Below, piece after piece: positions 1 through 13,500 of a stretch of 64,000 nt of DNA (within the stretch, counting starts at the first letter, position 1; every line of letters starts with the position of its first letter). A program made the translations under genes and the position numbers. This DNA comes from Ptychodera flava. Taxonomy: Eukaryota > Hemichordata > Enteropneusta > Ptychoderidae. The notes beneath the pieces are model-generated. The model ran no database searches. It saw only the letters and a list, made by a program, of their open reading frames with translations, and had not been told where the DNA came from. The stretch is from positions 33,614,032 through 33,678,031 of the forward strand of contig NC_091947.1 in the NCBI RefSeq assembly GCF_041260155.1, read 5' to 3'.

Positions 1-590
1 CAAACAAACAAATAAATAAATAAACTTCTTTTTATTGAGGTATATAAACAAACAGCTTTTCACTGTTATTTTATGAAAAATAACAAATAAACAAATACAA
101 ACACATACACACAAACAAACACATAAAAAATAAACAAGGAGGAAGGTCTGGTAATATATAGAGGTAGAGACTTGTGTCTAAGCCTAATCCAAACCCTAAT
201 CACTTCTTGGTCTTCTGGCCAGAGGTCCATATATCTTTCTTTCATGAATATGACTTTGTTTGTGTACCGTCTATTTACTGTCTGTTCTGTGCTGTTTTGT
301 GTCTATGTTTACAACTATTGTCTTGCGAATTCATACCTACTGTCATTGGATTATGGATTGGTATGATTGCAATTACCTAACTTAACCCTAACCCTAATCC
401 TAACTTAATCCCAATCCTAACACCCTAACCCTAACCCTAACCCTAACTTAACCCTTACCCTGACCCTAACCCTAACTCTAACCCATACTTAAGGTTGACC
501 CTAACCCTAACCATTGGAAATACATATAAACAAACAAACAAACAAACAAATAAATAAATAAATAAATAAACAAACAAACAAACAAACAAA

Positions 591-621
<31 letters not shown>

Positions 622-1060
622 ACTGCTCTTTATTGACAAATATAAACAAACAGCTTTTCAGTGTTATTTTATAAGAAATAACAAATAAACACAAACACAT
701 ACACAGAAACAAACAGACAAAAATAAACAAGAAGGGTCTTGTATTATAGAGGGAGAGACTTCATCTAACCCTAACCCTAACTTAATCCTAACCCTAACTT
801 AACCCTAACCCTGACCCTAAGTTAAGCCTAACCCTTACCCAATCCCCCAATTCCTAATGCTAACTTAACCCTAACCCTAACAATCTGAAATAAATATAAA
901 CAAACGAACAAACAAATAAATAAATGAATAAATAAATAAATAAACTGCTCTTTATGGACTAATATATACAGAAGTTCTTAAGTCTTATTTTATTAAAATA
1001 AATAAACAAACACAAATATATACACACAAACAAACAGACAAAAATAAACAAGGAGGAAGA
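1..1060. repeat. Diverged tandem units with interstitial telomere-like CCCTAA tracts
   Basis: Three diverged copies of one unit begin near positions 20, 600 and 930. Each has an AAATAAATAAAC-rich head, then 'CTCTTTATTGA' or similar, 'AACAGCTTTTCA', an ACAAACACATACACA stretch and 'AAAAATAAACAAG'. The first two copies are followed by runs of CCCTAA (about 365-515 and 765-885) mixed with CTTAACCC variants. The telomere-like tracts are degenerate and sit inside the unit, so this is an interstitial array and not a chromosome end. No coding potential is seen. Confidence 0.75.
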
Positions 1061-1479
1061 GCTCCCTGTGCATAAAGTGCCTTATCTGCATGCATGATGA
1101 TCTTGGCAATAAGGTGAGACCAAAATGGTTATTTAGCACAATCATCATGTAAATTAGCGAAAAATCCTGTTATTGCCATTATGATCGTGTCAATAAGTAC
1201 CAAAAACATAGTCACACTAAAAGTCTTTGCCTTCTATTTAATTAACAAGAATGGGACTGATATTCTGTTCGAAACCTTCGTTTCTACATTATGTATAATG
1301 TTCACGTAATAAAAAAACATGATTGTCGTGCAATTTTAGATTAATTGGCACGATGATCATGCCTACATGAGCGACCGTTTATGCATGGTATAGCGGCCAT
1401 TTTCAATTTCAAATATTGATGAATATGAGTTATTGGTTTTTTATCCAAAACATGGCATTGTGACTGGATATGTTACTCC

Positions 1480-1560
1480 TTAATTATGTTTATTTATTTA
1501 TCTATTTTGGTAAACTGACGGGCCAGAGGCCCATTTACAGGCACCGTAAAAATCAAAAAT
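1480..1560 (-). mobile_element. Possible LINE 3' tail
   Basis: On the minus strand the motif 'GGGCCTCTGGCCC' is followed within about 25 bases by an ATAAATAAATAAA run, the layout of CR1/L2-type 3' ends. A similar motif followed by 'GCAAATAAACA' occurs on the minus strand at 54355-54420. No reverse transcriptase coding remains. Confidence 0.35.
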
Positions 1561-2520
1561 ATAATAACAGAGTAAAACATAAACAACAAGGACAAAATAA
1601 GTAACAATATTCACAAAAAGGATAAGATGATGAAAACACAAGAAGTTGAAAGCAGGCTTTACGGACTGTCTAGGAAAGCTAGAAGCTGAACTGAAATCAA
1701 TGAGCGGGTCTGCTTTGCAGACTTCATTGCTTATACACCTTAACATAACTGAGTACTTTCTCAAGTGAATTCTACTGATACAGACATGAAGGGTAGTATG
1801 GTGTCATAGCTGTCTGCTGGGCACATTAAAATATAGCTTGAACAGAAGATGCAAACAGTTGTACGGACAGTTATGTCTCCCCACCAGAGATGGAAGTTGA
1901 AATCTGTCACAGAAACAATAATAATCTGAACTCTTATATTGCACACTATATAGAGAAAAGTTGGACCAAATTTTAAACCTTTTTTGAGGCATCTATTACC
2001 TTTATAAATAGAGTGTTGTTTATATAATAAGAGTCAAGTTGAGAAGTAGTAACACTCATACATACTACTCAGAAACCAATACACACACACCATGGTATAT
2101 TTTAAATATAATGGATGGGAGTTTATCTCCACACAGACATTAAAACATAGCAAAATAGACTTTGATGAAACCATCCGTATTTATTTACACTTTGAACGAG
2201 TGATACATTTACTGCATAGACGTTCATGAGATAAAGTTTCAAAAATCATATGGGTGAATTAATTCGAGGTCATATACTTTGATATTCTCCGATAAAACTC
2301 AATTGAACTGAATTATCTTTAATAAATTACTCTGCATTGAATCTAGCTCTGTTTGTACTTTATTCACATTTCACAAACAAATAGCTGAGTCATTGCATGT
2401 AATCTAGTCTGCCACCAGACCAGAATGGCTATTTCGTTGGCATGGTAATCATAGGTTGTATAGTATGTCTTTTGTAAACAAGTGCTGAGTGCAATGGAGT
2501 CTCTCATAGCTGAGTACCAA

Positions 2521-2610
2521 AGGTATGGAGTCACAGTGCAGAGGGTATGGGGTCAGAGTGCAAGAGGTGTGAGGTCAGGGTACAACTGGTTTGAGGTCAA
2601 AGTGCAGGAA
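2521..2610 (+). repeat. Short tandem array, 22-23 bp unit
   Basis: Four imperfect copies of GGTATGGGGTCAGAGTGCAA. The later copies contain AGGTCA-like hexamers in the same orientation, about one unit apart. The hexamers could be chance products of the repeat. Confidence 0.55.
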
Positions 2611-2851
2611 GCACCCGAACTGATTGTTTGCAATTGTTGCTCTGCTGTCATTTGAAGCGGAGTGGTTAAAATGGCAAAAGTAGCTGTCCAGCATCTACAA
2701 AAGAAATGTACTGTATTTTGCTAAAAAAATAAAACTATCGTACCTTCACTATACCCTGGATAATTTCAAAACAATGCTTGCTGTACAGACCTTAATACAA
2801 ATTACATCTGACTATGCTGAACTCATTCTTGGTCTAATGTTTTAGGCACCT

Positions 2852-2930
2852 TTAACCCTTTGAACCCGGCTCGGTCATAAATGTCCAATGATGTCATAGA
2901 GTACCAGGGGGTCAGGGTGCAAAGGGTTAA
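2852..2930. mobile_element. piggyBac-type MITE (79 bp)
   Basis: TTAA at both ends flanks inverted termini CCCTTTGAACCC and GGGTGCAAAGGG. TTAA target duplications with termini beginning CCC are the signature of piggyBac-superfamily elements. The interior is only about 70 bp and non-coding. Related copies lie at 38565-38795 and 50503-50595. Confidence 0.6.
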
Positions 2931-3963
2931 GGTACAAACTAAACAGTTGCAAACCAGATGAAAAGTATTCCCTACCATACCAATTATTCTTTTTAAACTA
3001 CAATGTTGGAACCCTACGATATTTTTTGGCTGACAAAAACGTTTTGTGTAGTATTTTGTTCAAGCATGCAGAGTCAAATGTATTAAATTTATTAAATACA
3101 AAAACAACTTGAAAAAATATCTTACATCTCATATATATCTATTTGAAATGACAAGTACAAAATTTTCTAATTTCAATAAATTAAGAAAAAAATTTATACA
3201 TGAATACGATGGTATGAGGAGCTATTCTTAGAACTCATTCAAATATTGTACAGTCTCTACATAATCCGTATCTACAGTTTACATTATAATCAATATTAAA
3301 AATATAATCGAGAATATTCAAAACATACAAAACATTACTTTAAATGTTAGTTGCCTATAAATTTGATAGAGATATCAACATTTCTGAGTGGCAATATATT
3401 CCCTGTGTATATTTAGGAAAAGAATATTGAAAACATTCACTGAAAGACAAGTGTTTTGATATTTGATTGAACAAAAATGAAATCATGACCAAAACGTTTC
3501 TCTGGGGTAATGTTGTACAACCATTTCTTGAAGAAAAAGGGGACTTAAAAAAAACATATTCACATACTTCAAAAAATGTCATACAGGTATATCTTGAAAA
3601 ATTGTGCAAGTTGTGATGGCAAGTCCTTGCAAAAAACATTCTTGACTGAAAATACTCACATCTCTCTATTTGGTGACAAATATGCACTGTGTACAGGTAG
3701 GAGTCTATTATGACAAGGAAGTCAACAAAATATCAATTATTAAATACAATATATCATGTATATTCTGGTATTGTATTATGCGATTTACAACATTAATCCT
3801 GAGATAAAATTGTTTCTCATTCATGTTTAAACTGAATCAAACTAGCTAAGGTAACTAGCCAAAGCTAAAAACAGAATGTCTTAGCAATATGACTCACATT
3901 TCAGATACTTGAGCAACTCCAAATCATTATGCATGGAAACAATGGTACACAGTATATATTATA

Positions 3964-4067
3964 GCCAAAACATGGGACTATGTACCCTTGAGACAGGAGA
4001 CCATTTGCCCTCCTTACGTCCGGCAAATGGTCTCCTGCCTAGAGGGTACATAGTCCCTTGTTTGGGC
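3964..4067. mobile_element. Foldback hairpin, family 1, copy A
   Basis: The arm at 3964-4009 pairs with the arm at 4022-4067 across a 12-base loop. Core arm sequence is GACAGGAGACCATTTGCC against GGCAAATGGTCTCCTGCC. It abuts a roughly 370-bp unit running from 'TTACATGCCTCT' (about 4074) to the inverted 'AGAGGCATGTAA' (about 4430-4443). The same hairpin-plus-unit layout recurs at 39415-39850, and in reverse at 54837-55080. No coding sequence is seen. Confidence 0.65.
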
Positions 4068-4513
4068 AATAATGTTACATGCCTCTCTTACATAATTTTC
4101 ACCCCAAATTTTTTCGTTTACATACGAATGACAATTATATGCTTTATTTCCATATTAGACAAAAATATGTTGAAGAAATAAAATGATTTTCATTATAAAA
4201 ATGTTGCATTCATATATTTACATCGTTGTTATGCAGTTTATCGATTTTTTGCCTAATTTTGTAGAAACAGTTTTTACTTTGTAAAACATGTAATTTTATC
4301 TTTTTAAATCCAAAAGTTGCCTAGCTGAAAATAGTTCTGGTCCACTTTCAGTCAAATGATAACTATGTGGTCTGTGATGTCATCAACGAGTTACCATTGA
4401 ATCCTGTGGAGCGTTCAATGTTTTGATATAAGAGGCATGTAATAGATACTATTGCTGAGTATACAACCACAGTGGATCAGGACATTAAACTGTAGAATGT
4501 GTTTGAAATTGAA

Positions 4514-4519
4514 TTTATT
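4514..4519 (-). terminator. Candidate UVSSA poly(A) signal
   Basis: AATAAA on the minus strand about 67 bases beyond the UVSSA stop codon. It would give a very short 3' UTR. Position is the only support. Confidence 0.4.
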
Positions 4520-4585
4520 TGTCATGCTGCAGCCTTGTGAACACACTTCTAATGTTGATGACAGTATAATATGAACAAAGTCCTT

Positions 4586-7500
4586 TTACTTGCTGAATGA
4601 ATAATTGAAATTATTTGCAAATCTGTCCTTGTATCTCTTGGACTCCAGTCTATCCATGGTACCTGCCACCCTTGTTATTGCAGACCTGTAGTGTAATGTA
4701 CAAAAGAATTCATCAATTACTTCAGCCAATAGCTCAACAAGATTTTCTGAATTGCTCAGAAGAGATCACATTACAAGTGGTGAATAACGTTTACATGAGA
4801 AAAATGTTACTTTAGAAAAGCATGTTTTGGTGTATGTTTTATTATATGAGAGTTAGTCTCATTGGTAGGTACAGGGATCTATTGTGTTGCTAACCATTCA
4901 TATAGTAATATTTGCAAGCAATACTCTAAAATGCACACTACTGTACTTGAATAGTATATCCTAATTCACAGTTCCTAAGCATCATTGAAAATCATACTTG
5001 ATGAATAATATGACTTACTTGCTGAAAACTTTCTTCTCAAGTCTAGTTCTGGAAGTATCTGCCATTTTATTGACATCCGTCAAATTGGGATATTTTTTCT
5101 TCTTTCCTTTTCCTTTACCCTTTCCCTTTCCCTTCCCATTGCTGCTTCCGGTACTTGATCCCAAATCAATACCTGTAGCTCCTTCAATGTCTTTCATTAA
5201 CTCCTGATCTCTCCATTGTGGCGATGTTGTTTTGTCTGCTACATGGTGAGATATGCAAGTGAAACCATTGTCAAGTGATTAAAACAACTTATTAACAAGT
5301 ACGTCTTCTGTTTGGTGATCTGGTGACAGTTTTAGTGTACCGCATATAATTTATTACATGATGTACATGATACTAGTGATACTGATTTCTGATATTCATC
5401 AAAATCAAATAAATGCAACGACTTTGATTGAATTGACAGGAGTCACTTATTTCATTTTCAATATAGAAATGTATTTCTCCTAAGAATTTACGGACACATT
5501 TCTCAATCCTCTCACTACTTGAAAATGAAGATTACCTTTATGTTTTTGTTCCTTTTCAAGTCTCTCAACATCTTCTTGTTTGTTGGGATTTCCACGAGAA
5601 TCCCTGGCTATGATTGGACCATGAAAGGGACACTATTTCAAAAATACAGAAACAATACGGTCATTATACACAGCAGCCTAGCCTTTATCTTTCAAAATAA
5701 TTCTGGAATTATTGAATATGAGAGCAATTACAGGAATCAAACTCAAGACCAACAGAATTAATTGCTTAAGGTAGTATGCACCTTGAAAGTGAAAGAGTTA
5801 AACCTTTGCTAAAACTTTCCTCAATTGAACTTTCAACCATTCTCTTTCCAAATCGAGCATAAATATCTGGGGTCACCATGCAAAATTTGGTACTAGAGTG
5901 ACAAATTACTTAAGATTTTCCGATATTTAAAATGGCCGCCATCCCTGTGTTAACTCTAAGGAGAAAGATAATATTTTCGATTTTGGGAAAATCTAAGATG
6001 ATAAAAAGTTTTCTTTCACCAAGACCTTTAATTGAACCTCTACAAGTGGTAGATCAGAAAAGAATTGGTAAAATTTGAAAGCCCGAAAATCTGTCCCCAG
6101 GCGTGTTTTACCTTAACACAGTATGATAGAAAAAAAACACTGCCAACCCTTAAGATGCAGACATTGACATAGACAAATAAACCTACCTTGTGTCTGTCCT
6201 GTCTTTCACAGAGTTTGCCATTTTGAAGAGGTGCCCGACATTTCCATTTCACAGGTTCAAATTTACCAACAAAGTTCATTTTTCTCAAATTGATCATATC
6301 TTTCATACCCTGAAATTAAAACACAAAACAAATATGAACATCACATTATGTTGTCTGTGAGGGGTTGTACAAGAAACAGCTTAGATTGATGTATGGAGCC
6401 TAAGGTATCCGTACATACCTACCGGTATTCCAAATGTCAAGTGACGGAGATTACAGATTGAAGACAAAGTTTTAAATACCGATGGGGCCAAAAGCAGCAG
6501 CATAAATCACTAAATGGTAAGCAGAAAATGTTTGTCACATCAAAAAAAATCATCTGAATTAGGCAGCATGTCCAGGAACTAATGCTGTGCTGTTGTAAAT
6601 TATTGTTGTATGGAATTAACAGATACTTTTGTGCTGGTAATATCTCAAAATGCCAGCATAGTGTGCATACTACACAACACTGAGGGCGCTGTTCTGTCAA
6701 CCAAAAGACTGAACTGAGCAGAGCTGACCCAACGGTATTGCTTGCATTACTGAAAATAAATTATCATCATCAAATAATTAGCTTAAATAATTTGATAATC
6801 CTTCGGATTTGTAAGACAACAACGCAAATCTGTGTGTGAAATATTGCAACAAAGTCCCAAACGTTGTGAATCTGCATACATAATGTATTCTCCTGCATGT
6901 ACACATAACACACATCAACTTCGCTAGCCAAGGGTGTTTCTTCAGGCAGAGACCCTCGCTTGAAACAGTTCTTGGTGGAATGGACTATAAATTGCCTAAT
7001 TGACAGCGCCATCACACGGCTAATGTTATAGCCTGTAGGCAGCCAATCATGTAGCTTCTCACTACTGCACTTTACACTTCAAAATGACCTCGAGGAACAT
7101 ATCACTGATATTTTTTTCCACCAATAAATTTACCAACATTTGAAAAAAGGAGAAAGCTAAATTTTACATTTAAAGAGGAATGATGTCAATATTACAAGCA
7201 TAACTTGTGGTGGAAAAGTGAGTGTATGCTATCAAGCCTTTTGGCTTTGCAGTGTCCACCGTCCCTCCACCAACCTCAAGGTGCAGTGTTAAACCTCCCA
7301 AATATAGTGAGGCATACGATTTGTGTACTGTCATCTTCAACTTTGTAGTGAATGAAATAGTATCATATAACAATCATTGTCACTGTTAAACTGTAATGCT
7401 ACCAGTGGGAGAAAGGCAATTAAAACAAATCGCTGGCACTAGTTTGAACTGTCAGGTGTCTGGTGAGAGTTTCCAGTCAAAATAAATCAACAGAAACTGC

Positions 7501-10500
7501 TTACTACAGTCACATATGAATCTGATTTGAAACATTTTATAATAATGGTCAAAGCATGATTTGATCAAGCAGTGCATTACTCTGTATCTGAAGATGAATA
7601 ACCATGACGATTAATGATAATTAATGAGCAACATGTGCATTGTATCAGTAACAAAGACAGATGCAAACTCAATGTCAGAGGTTGCCTTCGTTTGGCTACA
7701 TTTCTGTTTACTGCGAAGATTTATAACAGCAGCTGTGAACTATCCACACGATTCAAAACTTGGATCGAGATGCTTAAGAAATTATTTGAATGATCATGCA
7801 TGGGTTTGTTAAGGAGACTATGCTACACTGACCTAATGAAGAAGATGCACACACACGCCCAGTTAACATTATCAATGCTTGCAAAAGAAATCCCAATGCT
7901 AATAACAAATAACAAATCCAGTCATAACAGTAGTTTCAGCCAGCCATCCCCCCTGTTGGGTCATACTCAACCTTAAGCTAGATTTAGGACTGAAAAATTA
8001 ATGTAAATTGCAAAAAAAAATTTATGGAATGTTTTCCTTCAGTGTGCATGTCCTTTTAAAGTTTGTGTAGGAGAAACATTACACATACCTCCATGACAAC
8101 TTCATCATCTTCTACTGGTATCCAAGCTCTGTGATTGTTTTCTGGTCTATAAAACGACAGAAAAATGTATGGAAGTGAAAGACAATTTGTTCTTTGTATG
8201 AAACTACAACTTAAATGATATGCTAATCCTTGGTACCGTACACAAAGATTTAAAAATAGTTTTATCCCTTATTGTCTTTACAATTATCAAAGATAGCTTT
8301 TATTCTTATCTGTGCACGCTTTTACAATAAATAAATGTCTCTTTTTGACTTTAACATGCCCATTTCTGATTTGTATCTTATAATTGTGTAAATTTTTTTA
8401 ATTGTAAGAATTCAACCTGTCTGTACTTGTATGGAATCTGGTTGCAAAAGTTCAATAAATAATAATAATAATACTGTAACATTGATTGTTCTCAAGCACT
8501 CAAAATGCCTACAGTGATCACTTTTGCTTATTAATTAGACAATCAGAAGATACATAATTATGGTAAAGAGGAACATTATTAACATGTTTGTGTTGTAAAG
8601 TTGAGAAATCACAACAAAAACATTGAGATATCAAATATCATTGCCATGTCAGTTTTTTAAAATTAAACATTCAAATAATGAATCCAGGGAGTGCTGTACT
8701 TACTGCAATGGAACCAAGGCTAAAAAATCCTTCATTAATGATAAAAAGTCACTCTTACTATGCAATATTAAGTTTGATTAAACAACAAAAGTAGAAAAAA
8801 GTAAAAAAAAGAGTAAAGATTTATACAGTAGTATACCTAAAAATGGTTGGTGCTGGTACATCTTCAGGGCGTTCCCAGTAATACAAATCCATACTGAAAG
8901 GTACCTTTGGAGCTTTAGATAACAGATCTTCCTTCCTTTTCTTGGAAGGTGATGGCAAGTCAGACGAAGTTGATGCAGTTGGTTCACTCTCTGTTAGCTT
9001 ACTTTGTCCAGTTCTGTAAATCATACACAGAAAAACACTTTTGAGGAATTGTCTCAGAAGAATACAGTGTCAATTGCCTTGATACATTTCTTATTTAGTT
9101 TCAAAAAACATGTAAATTTTGGTACATCAAAAACATTGGTGAATTGGTACACCAAAATTGTTAATCAGAAACACCATGTATTTAACATGCAAAAAAAAAA
9201 CCCATTTAATACTTCAAGTTGATCACTGTGTTAATAACTGAGTCACATGAATAGTTTCAAAATGAAAGGTATTTCCAGGTCATTGCTGAGAAGAATCATG
9301 TGACATTTTTCCAAATTATCATGAATTTAATGAGACACTCAGTCTGTTGAAAAACCCTACATGCAATAAATAGTCCTGAAACCTCACAGAAAATCTATCA
9401 CGACTGTTTCTTTGTAGTAGCTTGCTCAATACTGTCTGCGTTTTCCTATAAAATATCATTTTCATGGGTTTTACTGTTAAAAGACAGTAGAACTCAGATC
9501 TAACTTCTACTGTTTGTGGCAGTAATTTGCATCACAATCCAGTAAATGTATCTTTGAAGACTTCAAAAAGAACCTCAAAGATACTTAGAGTAACGCATTC
9601 CAGTTTTGTTTCAGTTAATTTGAAATCACAGTTAGACTTTGGAAGACGTTACATTAAGTGAAATAAGACAGAACTTACTGTTTTTGCAGGGAGCTCTGTA
9701 AGTCTTGAAGTTTTCTTTTGAAATTAGTGATTGCTGTCGCCCTGGAAGTGGGATCATTCAATTCTTCACCACCTTTTGTTTTGTTGCCTGGAGACCATTG
9801 AAAATGAGACTCATTTTTCTCATCATCATCATCATCATCTTCCAAACCTGAAGGAAATACCAAATACAGTGTTTTTCACATCTTGACATCTTCATCAGGA
9901 ATAAGAAATTCCTTGTCTGATGATAATAATGAGATATTTCTGAGTCAAATCCTGGTGGATTACAGTAAAATCTTTTAGGGAAAACAAACCGTGAAGGCTG
10001 AACACCACATTTTTGAGTTCCCAGAATCGCAGCAATACATGTCACATCATTTGTTTTGCAGATATCTGCAGCACTGTGCATTTCAAGATGATCTTGTGAA
10101 TGGCAGATGAGATGGAACAGTGACTTCTGTAAGGATTTCTGAGGCTATGTGTTATTTCAACCATAATACTATCATGTACTTGCTAACTTTGGCAATTTTT
10201 TTGGTATTCAATTATCTTCTTGAAACTAAGTTACTGCCTAGAAACAGCAACCCTATTTGCCTGTAAGCTTTTACAAATATAATGTCATCATCTGGCTAAT
10301 TATGCAGCCCACTCTGCAGTTTTGCTTTGCAAAATCCAAACAGGCAAAGTGAACATTGATATTAATTTTAAAATTTTAAAATTTAAAATCAAATTTAATT
10401 TTAAATTTTAATTTTTAGAATCTCACTCATTACCATACCATATTCCTTCCTTAAATGATCTGGTATTTTTGGTTCATAGCCTTCTTTGTCAGGAACATCT

Positions 10501-13500
10501 TCAAAATCTTCATCAGTGTCTTCATTGTTCTCTTTTTCAAGTGTCTGTTTTCTTAGCTTTCTTTCAATTTTCAATTCCTGGCATTTACTTATGAATAGCT
10601 GCAATTCTAATTTAATATCGATGACTTTTTTGACTTGGTCTTGTAAATGCCCCGCTTTGGACAGCACCTATGATTGGATGTATAGATATAAATTGTTTGA
10701 CAAATCAAATATTTGGTAGAAAATTTACTTTTTTCTTATCATCTCCATTTATCCATGGAGTACTTATATCTTGATTTTACTATCCATTTTAGATTGTTAT
10801 GAAGACTTTCATCCTGCATGTGTGGCAAGCGTTATTGAATAGAGGATGTTAATTATTAGTTTGTTGTCATAAAACTAGAAATCCTTCATGAAGTAAAAAC
10901 CATCTTTGGGTAAGGTCACAACAGGAATCAGAGAGACAAACTTTCTTGTTCAGAGTTTCAGTATGATGAGCAGTCTTCACTGACTGTGAATATTTACCGT
11001 TCTAGGTTAAAATTCTTTGAAATCCAGAGCAATTCATAACAGAAAACCCTTTGACAAATTTTAGATGAGTGGAAAGCACCACTGTACCTCTAACCATCTT
11101 TGTATCCTGGGAAAATACGCAGTTGTTGTTAGTCTCTGCATATCAAGTAAAATCTGCAAGATGTCAGTGTTATCTTCATCTTCCTTGATGTGTATTTCAT
11201 CTGTTACATCAAATTGACAATAAAATGGCGTTGTCAAGATCTATTACAACTTCATGACAAACTGCGTTGACATGAAAACGAAACAATGAAACACTCAGTG
11301 CAGCAACGTTTATATCAATTCTAGCCATTTCAACACAGGTGTTCTGTATAGGATTTACATTTTGTGTCATTTACATATTTCTGGTTGGACTTTGGACTGG
11401 TGGATACCAGCATAGATCAAAGTGCATATGAGGGCAGTATCTAGTGAGTACATACCTGGATGAAGTTCTAAACTGAGGCTGTAGTTCCAAGAATGGATTC
11501 CATGAGCTTGTAAGATATCACTGCTTTCTCCATTATCATTGGTGTCTTCAACATCTTCATCATTGACAAAACTATCGTCATCTTTGATTCCCTCAGAATC
11601 TCCAGGATCAGACTCCTTCTGTGTATCAATTGGACTTTCACTATTTTCATTTCTTACTTCCTCACCAGTATCAGTTGTAGATTCTAATTCATCTGTTTTT
11701 GCTGTGGTATTAACAATGCACTGTTCATTTTCATGTTGAGATCCATCACTGCTCTGTTGTGGATTCTTCGATGTGTTGTTCTGAAAAGTGCTTTTTGAGT
11801 CACTGAATTGATTTTCATCAGCTTGTTTCCCTGCAGTACTGTCAGTGATGTTGTCCTCTAGTGGGTTAGGTAAGAGCAGTTGAAAGCAATTCCTGGCTTC
11901 TGTCAAACACTGTTCTATTTCTGGCATTGTCTCTGTAATTTGAAAGGAAAATACAACAGATATTCTCAGTAAAGTATTCAAAATATTCTGCGCAAAGCAG
12001 AGGTACTTTGATTGAACTATAAATACTATTATAATTGTTTCACTATGACAACATGTGATTGCAAAGTCTATGTATCACATAAATGGGGCCGTGTAGTGAA
12101 TCTCTTATTCCATAAAACCTGCTGCTGGCCAACGGTGTGAGTCTTAAGAAAACAGCCAAGTAATAAGTATCATGAATTAACTTTTTGTGTCTTCCTATAA
12201 GATGAGAGATTAGACTATGACTATATTCAGTGGTTCGGGTCAACCAAAATACTTTTGAGCATATAATTGGAAAGAGCACTCTTTGCTGCCAGGATGAAAG
12301 ACAAAAAGTAGATTTTTGTGGCCTTTACCTTCAATTTCTTTGATAACTTTGTTGACTTTCTCCATGAGAACAGCACGTTGCCTTTGTTGTCTTTCTTCTT
12401 CTCTCCGTCTCTCAACCACAGTCCTTGCATGAATATCATTAAAATTGATCTGAAAGGATAAAAGTGATCCAGTCACAGAAGTTGCATAGCATGACAATGT
12501 GAAAACTTGTAATTTATGATGCCTGAGTAACTATCAAATGTTCACCAATACTTATGAAGCAAGAGGTCTGTAAATTTCCTGATAACATTTTTGCCTACAG
12601 AAACAAGCACTGTATCATCTAGCAACATGAATGTGTTGGGTCATGCTGTCCCTTTACAGCAATGCTATGAAGACAACTGCACATTTTCATGATATGTATA
12701 CACAATGAAGAGGTCCTGGTACATACAAAACATTTCGATGTTGATTTCAACTTTCTATGAAATGCCCCACTGGCCAAATCTTAGATCATTCCTAGTGACC
12801 CCTGGACGTGATATGTTCATTTCTGATGTCACTAGTTGCCTTATTTTGAGTGCATTGACAGGAAAAATTTACTAGATGGACACTTCCTAAAATTTTGCCT
12901 CATCAACTTCTTTTGCCTTTCTGAAGATTGCCCCTGTCTCTATGTATGCAGAATTGACCATGTTTCACTCCTTTGAAAATTCCTCTCACAGTGACAATGA
13001 TAGGGCTTCTGTTTGTATAACATTGTGAACTTGTTTTGAAAAGAACCATTTCAGCTTTCCCCCACAGTAAGGTTTGCATGCTTGATGGCTGCCCCCAGAA
13101 GGGTTGTGTAGTTAGCTTTAACAGCTTTCCGCCCAAGATATGGCAGCACTGCCAGTGGTCAAAAGCTATCTCATAGATTCAGCCAGATTACAGACTTACA
13201 AAACCATCACTATAGTGATCCTTTTGATAGTGTCCTTCAAAAATAGCAGCCAGTTCAACACCTGACACTGAAAAGTGGGGTTAACACCAATATGTGACAA
13301 AGTGAACTAATTTCCAAGTATTACCAAAACAATCTTATTGTTGCTCTCATGGACGTATCTCTGAAAAGTAAATCATTTCCTATATGCCATGAATCACTGA
13401 ATCATGCCTGATCACAGTTCAGGCATTTTAAAAATCCCTCTTACCTTTTTACAATGTTCTAAGAAGTTGTAACCTAGGGCAAGCTTTTTATATGCTTTTC

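Larger units (their letters stand above)
1061..4500. other. Spacer downstream of UVSSA, no gene recognised
   Basis: Open frames here are short and match nothing I know. The stretch holds a possible LINE tail near 1480-1560, a 22-23 bp tandem array near 2521-2610, a small TTAA-flanked MITE at 2852-2930 and a foldback hairpin at 3964-4067 with its companion unit. Everything else appears to be unique AT-rich DNA. A distal 3' UTR of UVSSA cannot be excluded. Confidence 0.5.

Noticed and set aside
1..900. True chromosome end
   Set aside because: The CCCTAA tracts are short, degenerate and interrupted by a complex unit.
5099..5140. Pyrimidine-rich simple repeat
   Set aside because: It is the coding sequence of the Gly-Lys run in UVSSA exon 12, a basic stretch also found in the human protein.
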